From Aquanectria penicillioides (taxonomy: Eukaryota > Ascomycota > Sordariomycetes > Hypocreales > Nectriaceae): 64,000 bases of DNA. Position 1 is the first letter of the stretch. Each line of letters starts with the position of its first letter. Shown piece after piece: positions 26,361-36,713 of the stretch. The stretch is from contig PYIU01000003.1 of NCBI GenBank assembly GCA_003415625.1, positions 186,001 to 250,000 of the forward strand, in the 5' to 3' direction. The notes beneath the pieces were generated by a model. It was not told the DNA's origin. It worked only from the letters and a program-made list of their open reading frames with translations, and did not search any database. Made by a program: the position numbers and the translations under genes.

Positions 26361-27384
26361 GTGAATTGCTTTTGCAAACGCTCATTTGCTGAGTATGGCG
26401 TACCTTAGACGGTGGAAATTGGAGATGACGAGGACTGTGGGGCAACAAATGTACACTTCTTAGCCTGCATGAGATTCACGGTCCATCATATGAAGGCTGC
26501 AGTGCAATTTAGATGATTCAATTGAAAGAAACGAAAAGACGATTTTGTCCGGCATCAACTCTACCCGAGCATCTAACTCCCATGGTGTTGGCCTTTTCAA
26601 GGTGTTTCAAGGGGTTGTGTTTCCTTGCTTGGACTTTTGCCATCACAAATCAAATGATATTCCAGGAGACAAATGAAGTATTATTTCTTCAGTCTGAACA
26701 GGGATAAAAACTTCTTAGCCGCAGTGGGATGTTCTGCACGCAAGAGAAGATAAAGCCGGTGCGGGGAAGGTGATCAAGGACGAAGGAGGCAATGTCTCTA
26801 GTCAGATTTGCACTGCACCTACCACAATAACAGGAGATCAAACGTATCTCTAGATATAGATTAAAACCACTCTTATGGGAGAGTTTGTCTCTTTCATTTA
26901 TGTATTTCTGAGGATCAATATGCGATCAGAACCGCAGCCGAAGTCCGCACCGCCCATTGGACAAATCTTGTCACTGGACTATCCCAAAATTGTTCCGGCT
27001 TCTGCAAAGCCTCCACTACAAGTCTACAACACAATGAACCCTGCTGCACTCAGGAAAGAAGACTTCCGGCAGACACGGACCATATAAAATGGGAATGCCG
27101 GAGTAGCCCTACTGCAAGGCGCACTCTGAGCAATTTTCATGACCGGGTATTGAAATTTCGCATCTCATCATATTCATTAATTCGTAAATATTTCTAATCT
27201 AAACACATTCCCTGAACCTTGGTTGGTTCTCTTTATCTTTGATGCCATCTATCCTCTACTTCACGCAGTCTAGTCTATTCCCAGCTCTCTCATCACCAAT
27301 TTTAATCCAACAAGGTAGTCTCTACTTGTCTCCACCATTGAAAACTCCACCAACAAAGTGTACCGACGACAAGAGGCTTGCTCA
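26361..27384. other. Intergenic region, 1.0 kb (convergent 3' ends)
   Basis: Lies between two convergent genes. Several short open frames occur but none has a domain or a credible gene structure. Confidence 0.55.
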
Positions 27385-28920
27385 TCACTTCGCAAATGTG
27401 CTCCAACTCCTAATTTTGGGTCCAAACTTGAAGAACAAGATGGGAAAGGGAAGCATTAAAATGGAGAATACCGCAAGAGTGGTGGCGGTATACTCGACCC
27501 CGAGAGCTTCGTACATGGGTTTCGCCCAAAGAGGAAAACTTGCTGCTGCCAAACTTCTGACGGCGATGTGGATCGACACTGCCGAGTTTGCACATGCAAT
27601 GTAAACATCCACGATGTAAACAAGGCCGCTGATAAACATCAGTTGAAGAGACAACCCAATAAAATATCCAGCCAGGACTTGAGAGATCCAGTGTGTCTTC
27701 ATGGACCAACCAAACCAGAGAAGTGCGATAGGCAGGATAAGAGATCCCAAGATCATAGGAGGCAGCCTATCCTCTGGCTCCGAAACACCGCCCCCATTCA
27801 TCCATCGCTTCTTGTACCACGTCATTGTGAAGATGGTAATGACACCTGGAGAAGAGATGACACCAAGGGCCACAGCAATGAATGGAAGGTTCGCTGAGGT
27901 TGAAGACCAGCCTCGTTGTTGGAAGGCATAAGGGAAAAGCTGGTATGTGAGATAGAGGGTACCGTATACAAACGTGAGGTGGACGGTCAAAATAATCAAT
28001 ATCGGCTCCTTGCAGATGAGCTTGAGAGGTCTCGCAAAATATTTGTTGACGAGAACATTGACATCAATCTTCTCATCTTCTTTTGGAGCCTTGATGTTCT
28101 TTGATCCTCTAACATCAGCCGCACGTAGACGTTTAGCCTTGGTGATCAAGATTTGCTGTGGTGAAGACTCCCTCAATGCTAACGCCACTACAATTGCGAA
28201 AGCAGCAAAGAGAATGAACGTGACCCAGGCGGTCCATCGCCAACCATAACGCTCTACAATGTAACTTCCCGCAGTCGGAGAAACAGTACTTCCAAGGTTG
28301 ATCATGGTTGCTCCATAAGCCAAGGCCACCGCTCGAGGGATGGGCTTATATAACTCAGCAGTCATACCAGATCCGCATGCAAGCATCGCGCTTCCGAAAG
28401 CCCCAGCGAAGAAACGACATACTAGAAGCGTAGGGAAGCTATTACTGAGGGCCAATGGGATCTGCAAGAGACCGCAAACAGCAAAACCAACAATTGAGGG
28501 TGGGATGTGACCAACAATGTCAGATATAGGGCCGAAGAAGAGAGGTCCAACAGCGAACCCAGCCACAAACAAAGCCACTCCAAGGTGGACTTCTATATCC
28601 GATACACCGAAATGTTGTTTGAGTTCGTTTGATGCCGTTCCGAATATACTGGAAGAAAACGAAACCGCGAAAATCATCAGGTTGATGGCAGCCATAAACC
28701 CAAGTTTCTTGGCTATGGGCCAGTTGTGTGGGTGTTCGGGGTCGTTGGGATCATCAAATTTGACATAGGTAGTCTCTTCAGGTCGAAATAGATCCCATTC
28801 GACACCCTTCTCGGGATCGGCTCGTTCAGATGCAGCATTCGGCCGTTGGTCGCGGATATGTTGCTGGCCTGGGTACGTCCCAGATTGGGAGGTTGTCGTC
28901 ATGGAAGAAACAGACGACAT
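27385..28920 (-). CDS. MFS drug:H+ antiporter-type transporter (DHA1, polyamine/azole exporter-like)
   Basis: A single uninterrupted exon encodes 511 residues. The N-terminal hydrophilic arm (about 65 residues) ends in DPNDPEHPHNWPIAKKL, the lead-in typical of fungal DHA1 proteins such as the TPO1 and FLR1 groups. Twelve hydrophobic segments follow. The motif A-like loop is GPISDIVGHIPPS, and TM4-TM5 have the characteristic CRFFAGAFGSA and ELYKPIPRAVALAYG. A central loop rich in Lys and Glu (KAPKEDEKIDV) separates the two halves. It is expected in the plasma membrane, exporting small toxic compounds or polyamines; the substrate is not readable. No biosynthetic genes lie next to it apart from the decayed adenylation gene further on. 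Confidence 0.9.
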   Translation of the reverse strand: MSSVSSMTTTSQSGTYPGQQHIRDQRPNAASERADPEKGVEWDLFRPEETTYVKFDDPNDPEHPHNWPIAKKLGFMAAINLMIFAVSFSSSIFGTASNELKQHFGVSDIEVHLGVALFVAGFAVGPLFFGPISDIVGHIPPSIVGFAVCGLLQIPLALSNSFPTLLVCRFFAGAFGSAMLACGSGMTAELYKPIPRAVALAYGATMINLGSTVSPTAGSYIVERYGWRWTAWVTFILFAAFAIVVALALRESSPQQILITKAKRLRAADVRGSKNIKAPKEDEKIDVNVLVNKYFARPLKLICKEPILIILTVHLTFVYGTLYLTYQLFPYAFQQRGWSSTSANLPFIAVALGVISSPGVITIFTMTWYKKRWMNGGGVSEPEDRLPPMILGSLILPIALLWFGWSMKTHWISQVLAGYFIGLSLQLMFISGLVYIVDVYIACANSAVSIHIAVRSLAAASFPLWAKPMYEALGVEYTATTLAVFSILMLPFPILFFKFGPKIRSWSTFAK

Positions 28921-29570
28921 TTTTGCTTCTCAACGTTTCAACCATAAAAAACTCAGTATATGAAAATTTTATATTCAAGTCAAAGGGAGTCTCAAATTGA
29001 CAATGCCATTGAGCCGCACCATCTCCCGGCATTTTGAGCCTCATCTTAACCAGTCGAGGATAACCCCTGCGGCTCCGCATATGACCGATATCTGTGGGCC
29101 ATTTTCTTTATCACTGGGATCTTTGAAAAATCAGTTATCATCAGACCTGCGTCTCCAATTTTTCCAATGATGATTCAGACCCTAGATGCCAAAATGGGTC
29201 TGGAAATATGGGTGTAACGGGCCGTTCCTGGTGTCGTGGTGTGATAACGCCAGACGCCGGTTTTCTGTTTAAGCTAACAGAAGCTTAGATCCGATTGTAT
29301 CCGCGATAAAGTGGATACTACATCATCTATCCGCGCTAAACCGAGCGACGGCATGAATTCCGCGAGCGGCTCTTCATGGCAAGTACAGGGAATATATTCA
29401 CCCGCCGAAGATAATGGTTCCTGTGACGAGATGAGTTTCTTTTTTTGGGCGTATTTTTACATGCGCAATCTTTGTCCAATGACTAATTTTGCGGTATCGT
29501 CCGGATTGAGTATTGCCGAAGAGCCTCTTATCTGCGCCGCAATCTTGGCATCGGACGGCGTTCAACACAT
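28921..29570. other. Intergenic region upstream of the DHA1 transporter
   Basis: Promoter of the minus-strand transporter. No gene is visible. Confidence 0.55.
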
Positions 29571-30464
29571 CTAGCTGTCCCAAATAGTTCTGTAGGCAGC
29601 AATTCCTCTCGTCTCAAGCGCGTATACAGCTTTCTTAGTGATTTCCTCGTTGGCAATTATAATCACACTTTCTGCTCTAAATGATTTGGCGAGATTGAAC
29701 AAGATCAGGCCGGCCAAACTTCTTGATATCATCGATCACGGGGTCAGGTATTTTGCTCTCAATTGTACTACAAAGCTCATCTCCAAAGGTATTTTCTGGG
29801 CGAGAAGTCGACCAAATTAGCTGATTTGGGAAGGATGGAGTTTGAATGTGCCCTAAAACAGGTCCAATGCAAAATCCTGTCGCAATCAGAACCGCGCGGT
29901 TGAACAGGGTAGCGATTCGCATAACACCATAAGTGGGCACCCCACGTGTCCACATGTGCGTGGGTTGTTCTTGGATAGTCGACTTTGTCTAGTTGCCCGC
30001 ATTTGAAACAACAAGCGAGTAGCCCTTTGGGTAGTATTTGGGGGCTTCTGAAGCAGGAATAGTGGCAAAGGAGTGTCGCTCTGTGAGCGAAGTCTTCGAT
30101 AACTGAGTGAATCCCGCTGAAGTGGTAAATCTTGCGCATCGAGCTTTGACGCAAAGTGGCCAGGACTTTGGCGCACTGCAGGATGCAATGTACAAGGCAT
30201 TGATGACGAAGTCTTGGCGAATTAGAACCACAATGGCGAGGTTAATGGCAGTGATTGTTCCAAGCATTCCCTTGGGATCCTGGTGAGAACAACCGCGATC
30301 GCAGCAGCAATATTGGACAGACCGATCAACGTAAATAGACGACGACAGACAGTAAGAATTCGATACTGAAGATTTCGGATGTGCTTTTGATGCTTCTTTT
30401 TCGCTAGGGCAGCTTCAAGATCAATAATTTCCTCAACCACCCTCGTTTCTGACTGCTGAGACAT
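29571..30464 (-). pseudogene. Remnant of a ferric-reductase-like integral membrane protein (type found with NRPS-like enzymes)
   Basis: A minus-strand copy broken by frameshifts and deletions. From the 5' end: a charged start with KKHQKHIRNLQYRILTVCRR and a membrane segment (FTLIGLSNIAAAIAVVL). After a one-base loss near 30280, a second segment reads TITAINLAIVVLIRQDFVINAL and PKSWPLCVKARCA. After another shift comes KIYHFSGIHS. Then there is a jump to YYPKGYSLVVSNAGN and a flavin/NAD-domain-like stretch (RIATLFNRAVLIATGFCIGP, SFPNQLIWSTSRPENTFG). The last part (KSFRAESVIIIANEEITKKA) is in yet another frame and ends in IWDS-stop at 29571. Only about 300 codons remain and much of the middle is missing, so the copy cannot be active. 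The family resemblance is from my recall and was not searched. Confidence 0.72.
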
Positions 30465-30649
30465 AACTGCCTTGGGTTAGAGTTGATGCTGATGAATCGG
30501 ATCTTGAATGGTTAATAACAGCTGTTTTGGGATATTTAATTAAGTTACTATCCATTTTAGCGCCGTAAAGAGAGCATCTCTAGGCAATTGATTGTCGGGC
30601 TATTGGACTTTCTTGTCCACTTTCCCATTTTCTGTAAAAGGGGGAGATC

Positions 30650-31150
30650 TCAAACGAGGGAGTAAGACGGCATCGCGTAATAAGGTTGAAAATGCTTTAT
30701 ATGTTCCACTACGCCCTCAAGATTTAAATCCTGCGGTGTGAGAAACCCGTGGATCTCTCTAATAATGAGCATTACTGCTGCCGTATGGATAGATGGTCAT
30801 GAATTGAGAGACGCAACGACTCCGTCAAGCTCCACTCGGAACCCTGCAAAGAAATCGTTCAGCGTGTTTCAATAAATTTGGCCTCTTATCCTATCTTGAC
30901 TTTAACTTCGTCATCAGCTCTTCCTAGAATGTCGAGGGACTCATCTGCAAACATAGCCACTATTGTTCATCCTAGATCTACTAAATTCAGACTAGGGCTT
31001 ATCATACTGGCCAAAGTGGTTAACTAACCCGTCATTCTTGAATAGATCTGGCAAGTATTTCTCATCGGTCTTGTCCGGCAATGATACGTAGCCACGGGTA
31101 ACACCAGCCCCACCAGCCGACATGACCCCAACTTCACCAAATGGATCTCA
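30650..31150 (-). pseudogene. Remnant of an adenylation (AMP-binding) domain, NRPS-like
   Basis: Two minus-strand segments look like the C-terminal half of an adenylate-forming domain. At about 31036-31146 the reading is DPFGEVGVMSAGGAGVTRGY followed by LPDKTDEKYLPDLF, close to the core around motifs A6-A7. At 30843 an intron acceptor (tttgcag) is followed by GFRVELDGVVASL, like core A8, then an in-frame TGA at 30797-30799, then SIHTAAVMLIIREIHGF and HIKHFQPYYAMPS, like the A-domain C-subdomain. The N-terminal half and the A10 lysine region are not found. It ends less than 200 bases from the membrane-protein remnant on the same strand, so both may derive from one fused or paired gene. Confidence 0.68.
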
Positions 31151-32664
31151 AGAGGTAGCTAAATGATTTGGGTGCAGTGGCACTGAAGAAAAATTGTGTT
31201 GAAGGACTTGTCTTTAAAATGCTGGTTCAGGCCTATAATCATAAACTGGAATACCTCGAATATATGAGGCCTTTCCTAAATATATCAATGGCATGAAATA
31301 TGGTGTCCCTTCCGGCTTCTGTAGATAGTTGGCTTTAGTTATTCCATCCTAGCTGAAGCATCACGATGGCTTGCATCCACCCCACTGACGGCCGACTGTA
31401 TGTCAGGTTCCACGCCAGCCTCTGCGGTTTTCTCTTCCTATCATTTCAGTGTAAATCACTGCATTTCAGTGGGGAATAACACGACCATTGTTGATCTTTT
31501 CCTTCATAGTTGTAATTAAGTTTGGCCAAGGTTTCGTGAGGTTGCGCCAAAGTTCCTCGCTTCCACCGAAACTACGGTAGGCAGTAGCCGGTTGGCTTTT
31601 CATCGTGGATCACATACCCACGATCTAGCCATACTCTAGACATCTACAGATCACATGGCACTGGTGATGGAGTAAGCCGCTCCGCAATCCAGAGTCGATA
31701 TTCGAAGTTGGGCCGCTCACCAAGTGCCCCCCCAGCCTACCAACCAGATGGATAGATCATGGCAGCTTCGAGAAAGCAAACCAGGTGCCCGGTTGATGCA
31801 TGCTAGCCATCTCCAACACATGCAAAACACTGCATCATCTTACATAGCATCTGAAGATTTGCAGTATCGAGAACTAGTGCAAGCTTGATAGGGGTCTAAC
31901 CAAGTGCCTCGAACCGAATGCACGTCTCGGCTAGGGCAGTGATCGTCAGTAGGACCTGTCACAACTAGCTGCTCCTAAGATGGCTTGGGGATGACCAGGA
32001 GAAGAGCGGGTGCAGTTCTAGTGTCGATTGTCAGATAGGAACAATGCTAGACGCTGTGTATTTGCTTATACTAAGCTAGGCTAAGCCAAATCATCCCGCT
32101 TCCAGCTCCAGAGAAGCATGGCTTTGACCTTCGGCGCATCTGTCGTCTCCGAGACAGAGCGTGGCGCGGGATAGCTAGTTTCCAAGACCACAGTTTAATA
32201 CCAGGGGACCGCAGCCTCGTCCCGCTCACCAAGTCCAGATCGTCATCAATCGTTACCTCAAACAGAAATAGAAAATTAGCCTCTGCTTTCAAAATGCTCC
32301 AGTTGGGTTGCATGGCGCTGGCACAGCCTTGTAGTCTCTCCCACTGTGTTGGTTTACAGCGGGGCCTGACAGGTGTCTCAGTTGAAAGGGCGATGTCCAG
32401 TCCATGTGCCGAGTCAGTCTCAGACATGGCGAAGTTAAGTGTCAATTGATCGACATGTTTTCAGCTCAATCACCAAAATCACACAAATATTTGAGACGGA
32501 CAATACTAGCCTCCATCACGCCCCGAAAAAATTATCCACCTAGCAAGTTGTCCTTCTCAACAAGACTCTTGCCAATTTTATTCTCTACTATGCTTGCCAT
32601 CAGAGGCTGCGCGGGGCAGCTACTATCTCGAGAACCTTTGTACGGGGTTGCGTGTTGTGCGCAG
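31151..32664. other. Decayed intergenic sequence, 1.5 kb
   Basis: Probably more of the degraded locus. No domain could be recognised with confidence. A minus-strand open frame at 32071-32445 has no homology I can name. Confidence 0.5.
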
Positions 32665-33444
32665 GCCGTTGATTGCAGCCGTCGAGGGAATGGCTGTGAG
32701 CTGACAGATGTCATGGGATTATTCTCTTTAATCCAGTTTCCGATCGACAGAACGACTGACACATGATACTTGGCAGCTTGGTGGCGGTTTTGAAGTGGCT
32801 CTCATGGTAAGACCAACGGGCTAACGGGAACCCATTAGCCCAATACACGGAGGAGACCAGCGGCATTTTTCAAGCGAACATCGGATGAAAACAGTGTGAC
32901 TTGATCTATGCTTCTAACAGCAGCCGATTTGGTCTGCCAGAAGTCACAATTGGTTTGATTCCTGGAGCAGGTGGTACGCAAAGGCTTACATGCACAGTAG
33001 GCAAGTTCAAAGTATCCACAACTCCACCAAACCCCGGCCCGCCATGACAAGTATAGGATTTACTGATACCCACAACTCGGGGATAGGCAATGCAAATGAT
33101 CCTACTAGGTTCGTCAATCAGGGCAGAGAAAGCACACTCGGCCGGTCTTGTCGCCGAGATCTTTGAGGCCGGCAAGTTTCTGGACAACGCCATCTTAGCA
33201 GCGTCGAAGTTGGCAGCTCTGAGCCCGTCGGCATTATCATTAGCTAGAGAGGCCGTGTCACGATGTGAGTTGTCTAATATCGACACCCGCCTCTTGGATC
33301 CTTTCTGAAGAACATGCAGCGGATGATCTGGGTCGTGACGATGAATTTGAGTGAAGTTTGTATTACTTGGCCTTTGGAACCAAGGACAAAAAGGAAGGCG
33401 TCAGTGCAGTTTCAGAAAAGCGTCAGCCCGATTGGAATACATAG
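32665..33444 (+). pseudogene. 5'-truncated enoyl-CoA hydratase/isomerase-family gene
   Basis: Segments spliced in order give a continuous crotonase core: 32665-32695 (PLIAAVEGMA), 32777-32806 (LGGGFEVALM), 32895-33011 ([20 protein letters not shown], then [11 protein letters not shown]) and 33087 onward (AMQMILLGSSIRAEKAHSAG). Each junction has GT-AG borders and keeps phase. The upstream third, which should include the oxyanion-hole motif with the first catalytic region, is absent. Near the 3' end the frame passes RDDEFE, then a TGA at 33352-33354, then continues as LYYLAFGTKDKKEGVSA to a stop at 33442. A CGA to TGA change would explain the stop. The protein would have been a mitochondrial- or peroxisomal-type hydratase of acyl-CoA breakdown; this copy looks dead. 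Confidence 0.72.
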
Positions 33445-33767
33445 TGATGCTTCCTACACTGTCTTCTTTATAAGATGAAGTTATTGTCTTTGGAAAACTT
33501 GATTCGGGCCAGGAGACTGAGGTGTGTCGCTATCTCAGCTAATTAATAAGTTGTGCGAGTGATAGGATTCAATCACAATCTTTAGTTAGCGTTTGAGTGA
33601 TGAATGAAATCTGCTGTACTTTCTTGTACACGTATTAATTATAATTTGGCATAGGATAGAATGTAACTAGAGGCATAGAACAAAGAGCAATCACATCTTC
33701 TACCACAGCCACAAGGATATGCCGCGTTCAAGAACTTGGTTCAATAAAATGTGTCAGCTACCTAGAC
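33445..33767. other. Intergenic region at the ammonium transporter 3' end
   Basis: AT-rich 3' flank. Nothing else is visible. Confidence 0.55.
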
Positions 33768-35343
33768 CTACGCGGCCTTTTCAGTCTTGGTGGTCTCATC
33801 TCCGCTGTTTGTGGAGGAAGCAGGCACTTCCTGAGCAATAATGGTGTCTCCCCGGATTCGCTTCTTCTCCATCTCCTCGAATACCTCCCAGTCGCCGATG
33901 TTCTCCTCAAAGAACTGATCCAGATCCAGGCCGCGCTCCTCAGCCTCATCAGATACTCGGAGGTGGAGACCAGGGATGTACTTCATGATAAGAAGCAAGA
34001 TAAGAGAAACCAGAAAGGAGTATGACGAGATGGCGGTGATCTCAGCAAATTGCCTTCCAATTTGGACACCAACTCCGTCAATTCCGCCAGAGGCAATAGT
34101 CGCGCCGTCAAGGGCAGAGATCTTGCTGGTGGCGAAAATACCAGTGAGGAATGATCCCATCATTCCTCCGATTCCGTGAAGCTTGAACACATCCATTCCC
34201 TCGTCGATGTGGAGCCACTCGTTGACATTGTCCATCAGAGCGCAGACAACAGCGGTCAAGAAACCGATGACAGCAGCGAGCCAGACACTGACGTAACCAG
34301 CTGCTGGGGTGATACCAACAAGGCCAGCAATGACACCCTCGCAGGCTCCGACAACACGGAAGCGGCCCTTGTATCGAATGTAGTCAACAAGAACCCAGCC
34401 AATAGCACCGGTCGAGGCAGCAGTGTTAGTGTTGAAGGCAGCCAGCATAGCTCGGACGCTTCCGTTGAGGGCAGAACCGCCGTTAAATCCGAACCATCCG
34501 AAGTAGATGAGAACGGTTCCCAAGAAGACTAGGGTGATGTTGTGAGGCTTTCCGTGAGACTTGTCACCAGGGGTCTTCTTGCGCTTGCCCAGGGCGAGAG
34601 CGTAGGCCAGGGCAGCCCAACCGGAAGCGATGTGGACGGGACCTCCACCAGCGAAATCGAGAGATGGCAGCTATATGACATGACTCCACATCAGTATTGC
34701 TTTTCTGTAATAGTTTTATCTCATAATTGGTGCTTACAGTGTAGAGCCATCCATTAGGGTTCCAGGTCCAGCAGGCAATGGGGCAGTAGACGATGGTGGC
34801 CCAGAGGAATCCAAAGATCAGGGAGGGCACAATTCGGCCACGCTCAAAGGCACCACCAACGACAATCTGGACCGTGCAGGCACAGAACAGGAGCTGGTAC
34901 AAGCAGAAGACGATCTCGGGGATGTTAGAGTTGCCAACGGAAGGGGCTGCCATAACATTTTTCAGGCCAAAGTTGGCAAGGTCACCGATGAAAGGACCGG
35001 CAGTACGGCTGTAAGCCAAGGAGTAGCCCCAGAACATCCATTGGAAGGTGGTGACAGCGCCAATCAGGATAGACTGAAAGATGAGCGCAAGGGCCGACTT
35101 TCTGCGGGCAAGACCACTGTACAGGAGACCGATGCCAGGGATAATGAGGTAGACGATGAATCCACAGAAGGCGATGTAGGTGTAGTTGAACTGAACGCCT
35201 TCATACTGGGCGTTGACATCCGTCTCGAGAGGGTTGCCGCCGTTGGGCTCGGACGCGTTGTAGACCGGCTAGCAAAGGAAGTGTTAGCATGAGGCCAAGG
35301 CTTCGATGTGTCATTCTCAAGACTGGCTACTCACAGCCGACAT
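33768..35343 (-). CDS. Ammonium transporter (Amt/Mep family)
   Basis: A plasma-membrane ammonium permease of 480 residues. Exons on the minus strand are 35343-35335 (only three codons), 35268-34738 and 34670-33768. About eleven hydrophobic segments are visible. The two pore histidines appear in GGGPVHIASG and VFKLHGIGGMMG, and other family motifs are FWGYSLAYS, FGWFGFNGGSAL and GACEGVIAGLVGITPAAGYV. The C-terminal cytosolic tail (from KYIPGLHLRVSDEAEERGLD) is long and charged, as in fungal Mep proteins, where it takes part in regulation. The upstream region is full of GATAA sites (separate entry), so control by an AreA/NIT2-type GATA factor under nitrogen limitation is likely. Confidence 0.95.
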
Positions 35344-36713
35344 TTTGAATCTTGTCCTCGAAGCGAATCCCAATGACAGGGGATAGTCGATTTTAAGAGC
35401 CAAGAGAACTTCTGTGACACAAATTGCTTGACCAAAGGAATACAAGGGAGATACGGACGGGAGCAATTCGATTAATATGGGATCGAGGCATGCGCCACGC
35501 TAAAATTGGACATACCCTGGGGTAGCCAAGGGGTCGAGTGCTGATAACGACTCTATCCAATCTGGACGCTTATCAAACATGTGCAAGCACTGATATGTAG
35601 AGTCTTGTTGGATTCGTGGCGCCCGAGGGAACGATAAGAAACACCCGGTCGCCCGATCCCATCGATTTGATGATGAATCTCTCCGCAGCTGCCAACCCTT
35701 ATCAGCGACCAACATCTGGGCTGAGACATGGACTCGATACATATTCATCAGCACATCCAAGAAGCCATTGTGAACCGCTTCAAAGTCCTATGTGTGGACC
35801 AAGAAAACTCGCCAAATATGTGAAATGTTTGTGCTTCATCTTATTTTCCCCTCTGAAGGTCAGGTTAAAATTAATCATCATTCCAGCCAGGCAGATAAAC
35901 GAGACCCCGGGACCAGAGAGAAACCCTCATTGTCGACGATACCCGAGCGACTGACACAAGGGAAATGTGCCACGCAACTATGGCTTCACCAATTGTGCAT
36001 GCATGAACCCCCAAGATATTCCCCAGGCATTTAAGCTTAATCAGGTCTTATCGGAGAGGGTGCCAAGCGAGCAGTGTGGCTCACCAGCGAAATGGCTATT
36101 TTGTCCCATTTTGGTACTAACGCAAAACCGGATTTCGGGAGATTATGCCTATTCTAGTATCGGAATGGTGTTTTTGATTGAGTTATGTAACCCAATTACT
36201 TGGAGCTTATCAGCTAATTTTTACAAGGGCGCTGATAACGAACCCGAACAATGGCCGAGGCTGGTTAGTTTATCCGTCTGCGCCTTATCAATCGATAACA
36301 CAAGTTCACCTCGGTGTATTGTCATGCCGAGAGAATATATTAAGCCTGGGAAATTCCCCAGAATCAGTCGGGCGATCTGGGCTGGACGACATCCTGGGAA
36401 TCTGATGTTCCATTCAGATGCGACGTAGAATTCCGTGGGGGTTTGTGAGAGCCCCTTTGACTAGCTTCGGCTAATTGATGCTACACCGGTTCCGGGGATA
36501 TGTTGATAAGCATGGTTGTGGAGGAGTTTCCATGAAGGAAGAAGTCTTGCACATCAAGCGTAGGTGATGGCGCATGTGGTGAAAGTGGACACTATCAACA
36601 AGATTGCAATTCAACAAACACTGCAGCTCAAGAGTCTTGAGACAATATCGTAAGCTAGCACTAACACTTTCCGGCTTTCGCGCTGTGTTATAAGCGTCCT
36701 GTAGCGCCTCAGT
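35344..36713. promoter_or_regulatory. GATA-rich upstream region of the ammonium transporter
   Basis: No gene is visible. GATAA or its complement occurs at about 35543, 35570, 35633, 35699, 35893, 36048, 36207, 36234, 36270, 36285 and 36294. The last two form an inverted pair (ttatcaatcgataa). Closely spaced GATA sites are what fungal nitrogen regulators AreA/NIT2 use. Confidence 0.6.

Noticed and set aside
32071..32445. Minus-strand 124-codon frame that might be a gene
   Set aside because: No family recognised, and it lies inside a decayed stretch; insufficient support.
33002..33086. GC donor (GTAG|GCAAGT) for the second intron of the hydratase remnant
   Set aside because: It breaks the frame; the GT donor after AAA at 33012 joins GKFK to AMQMILLG correctly.
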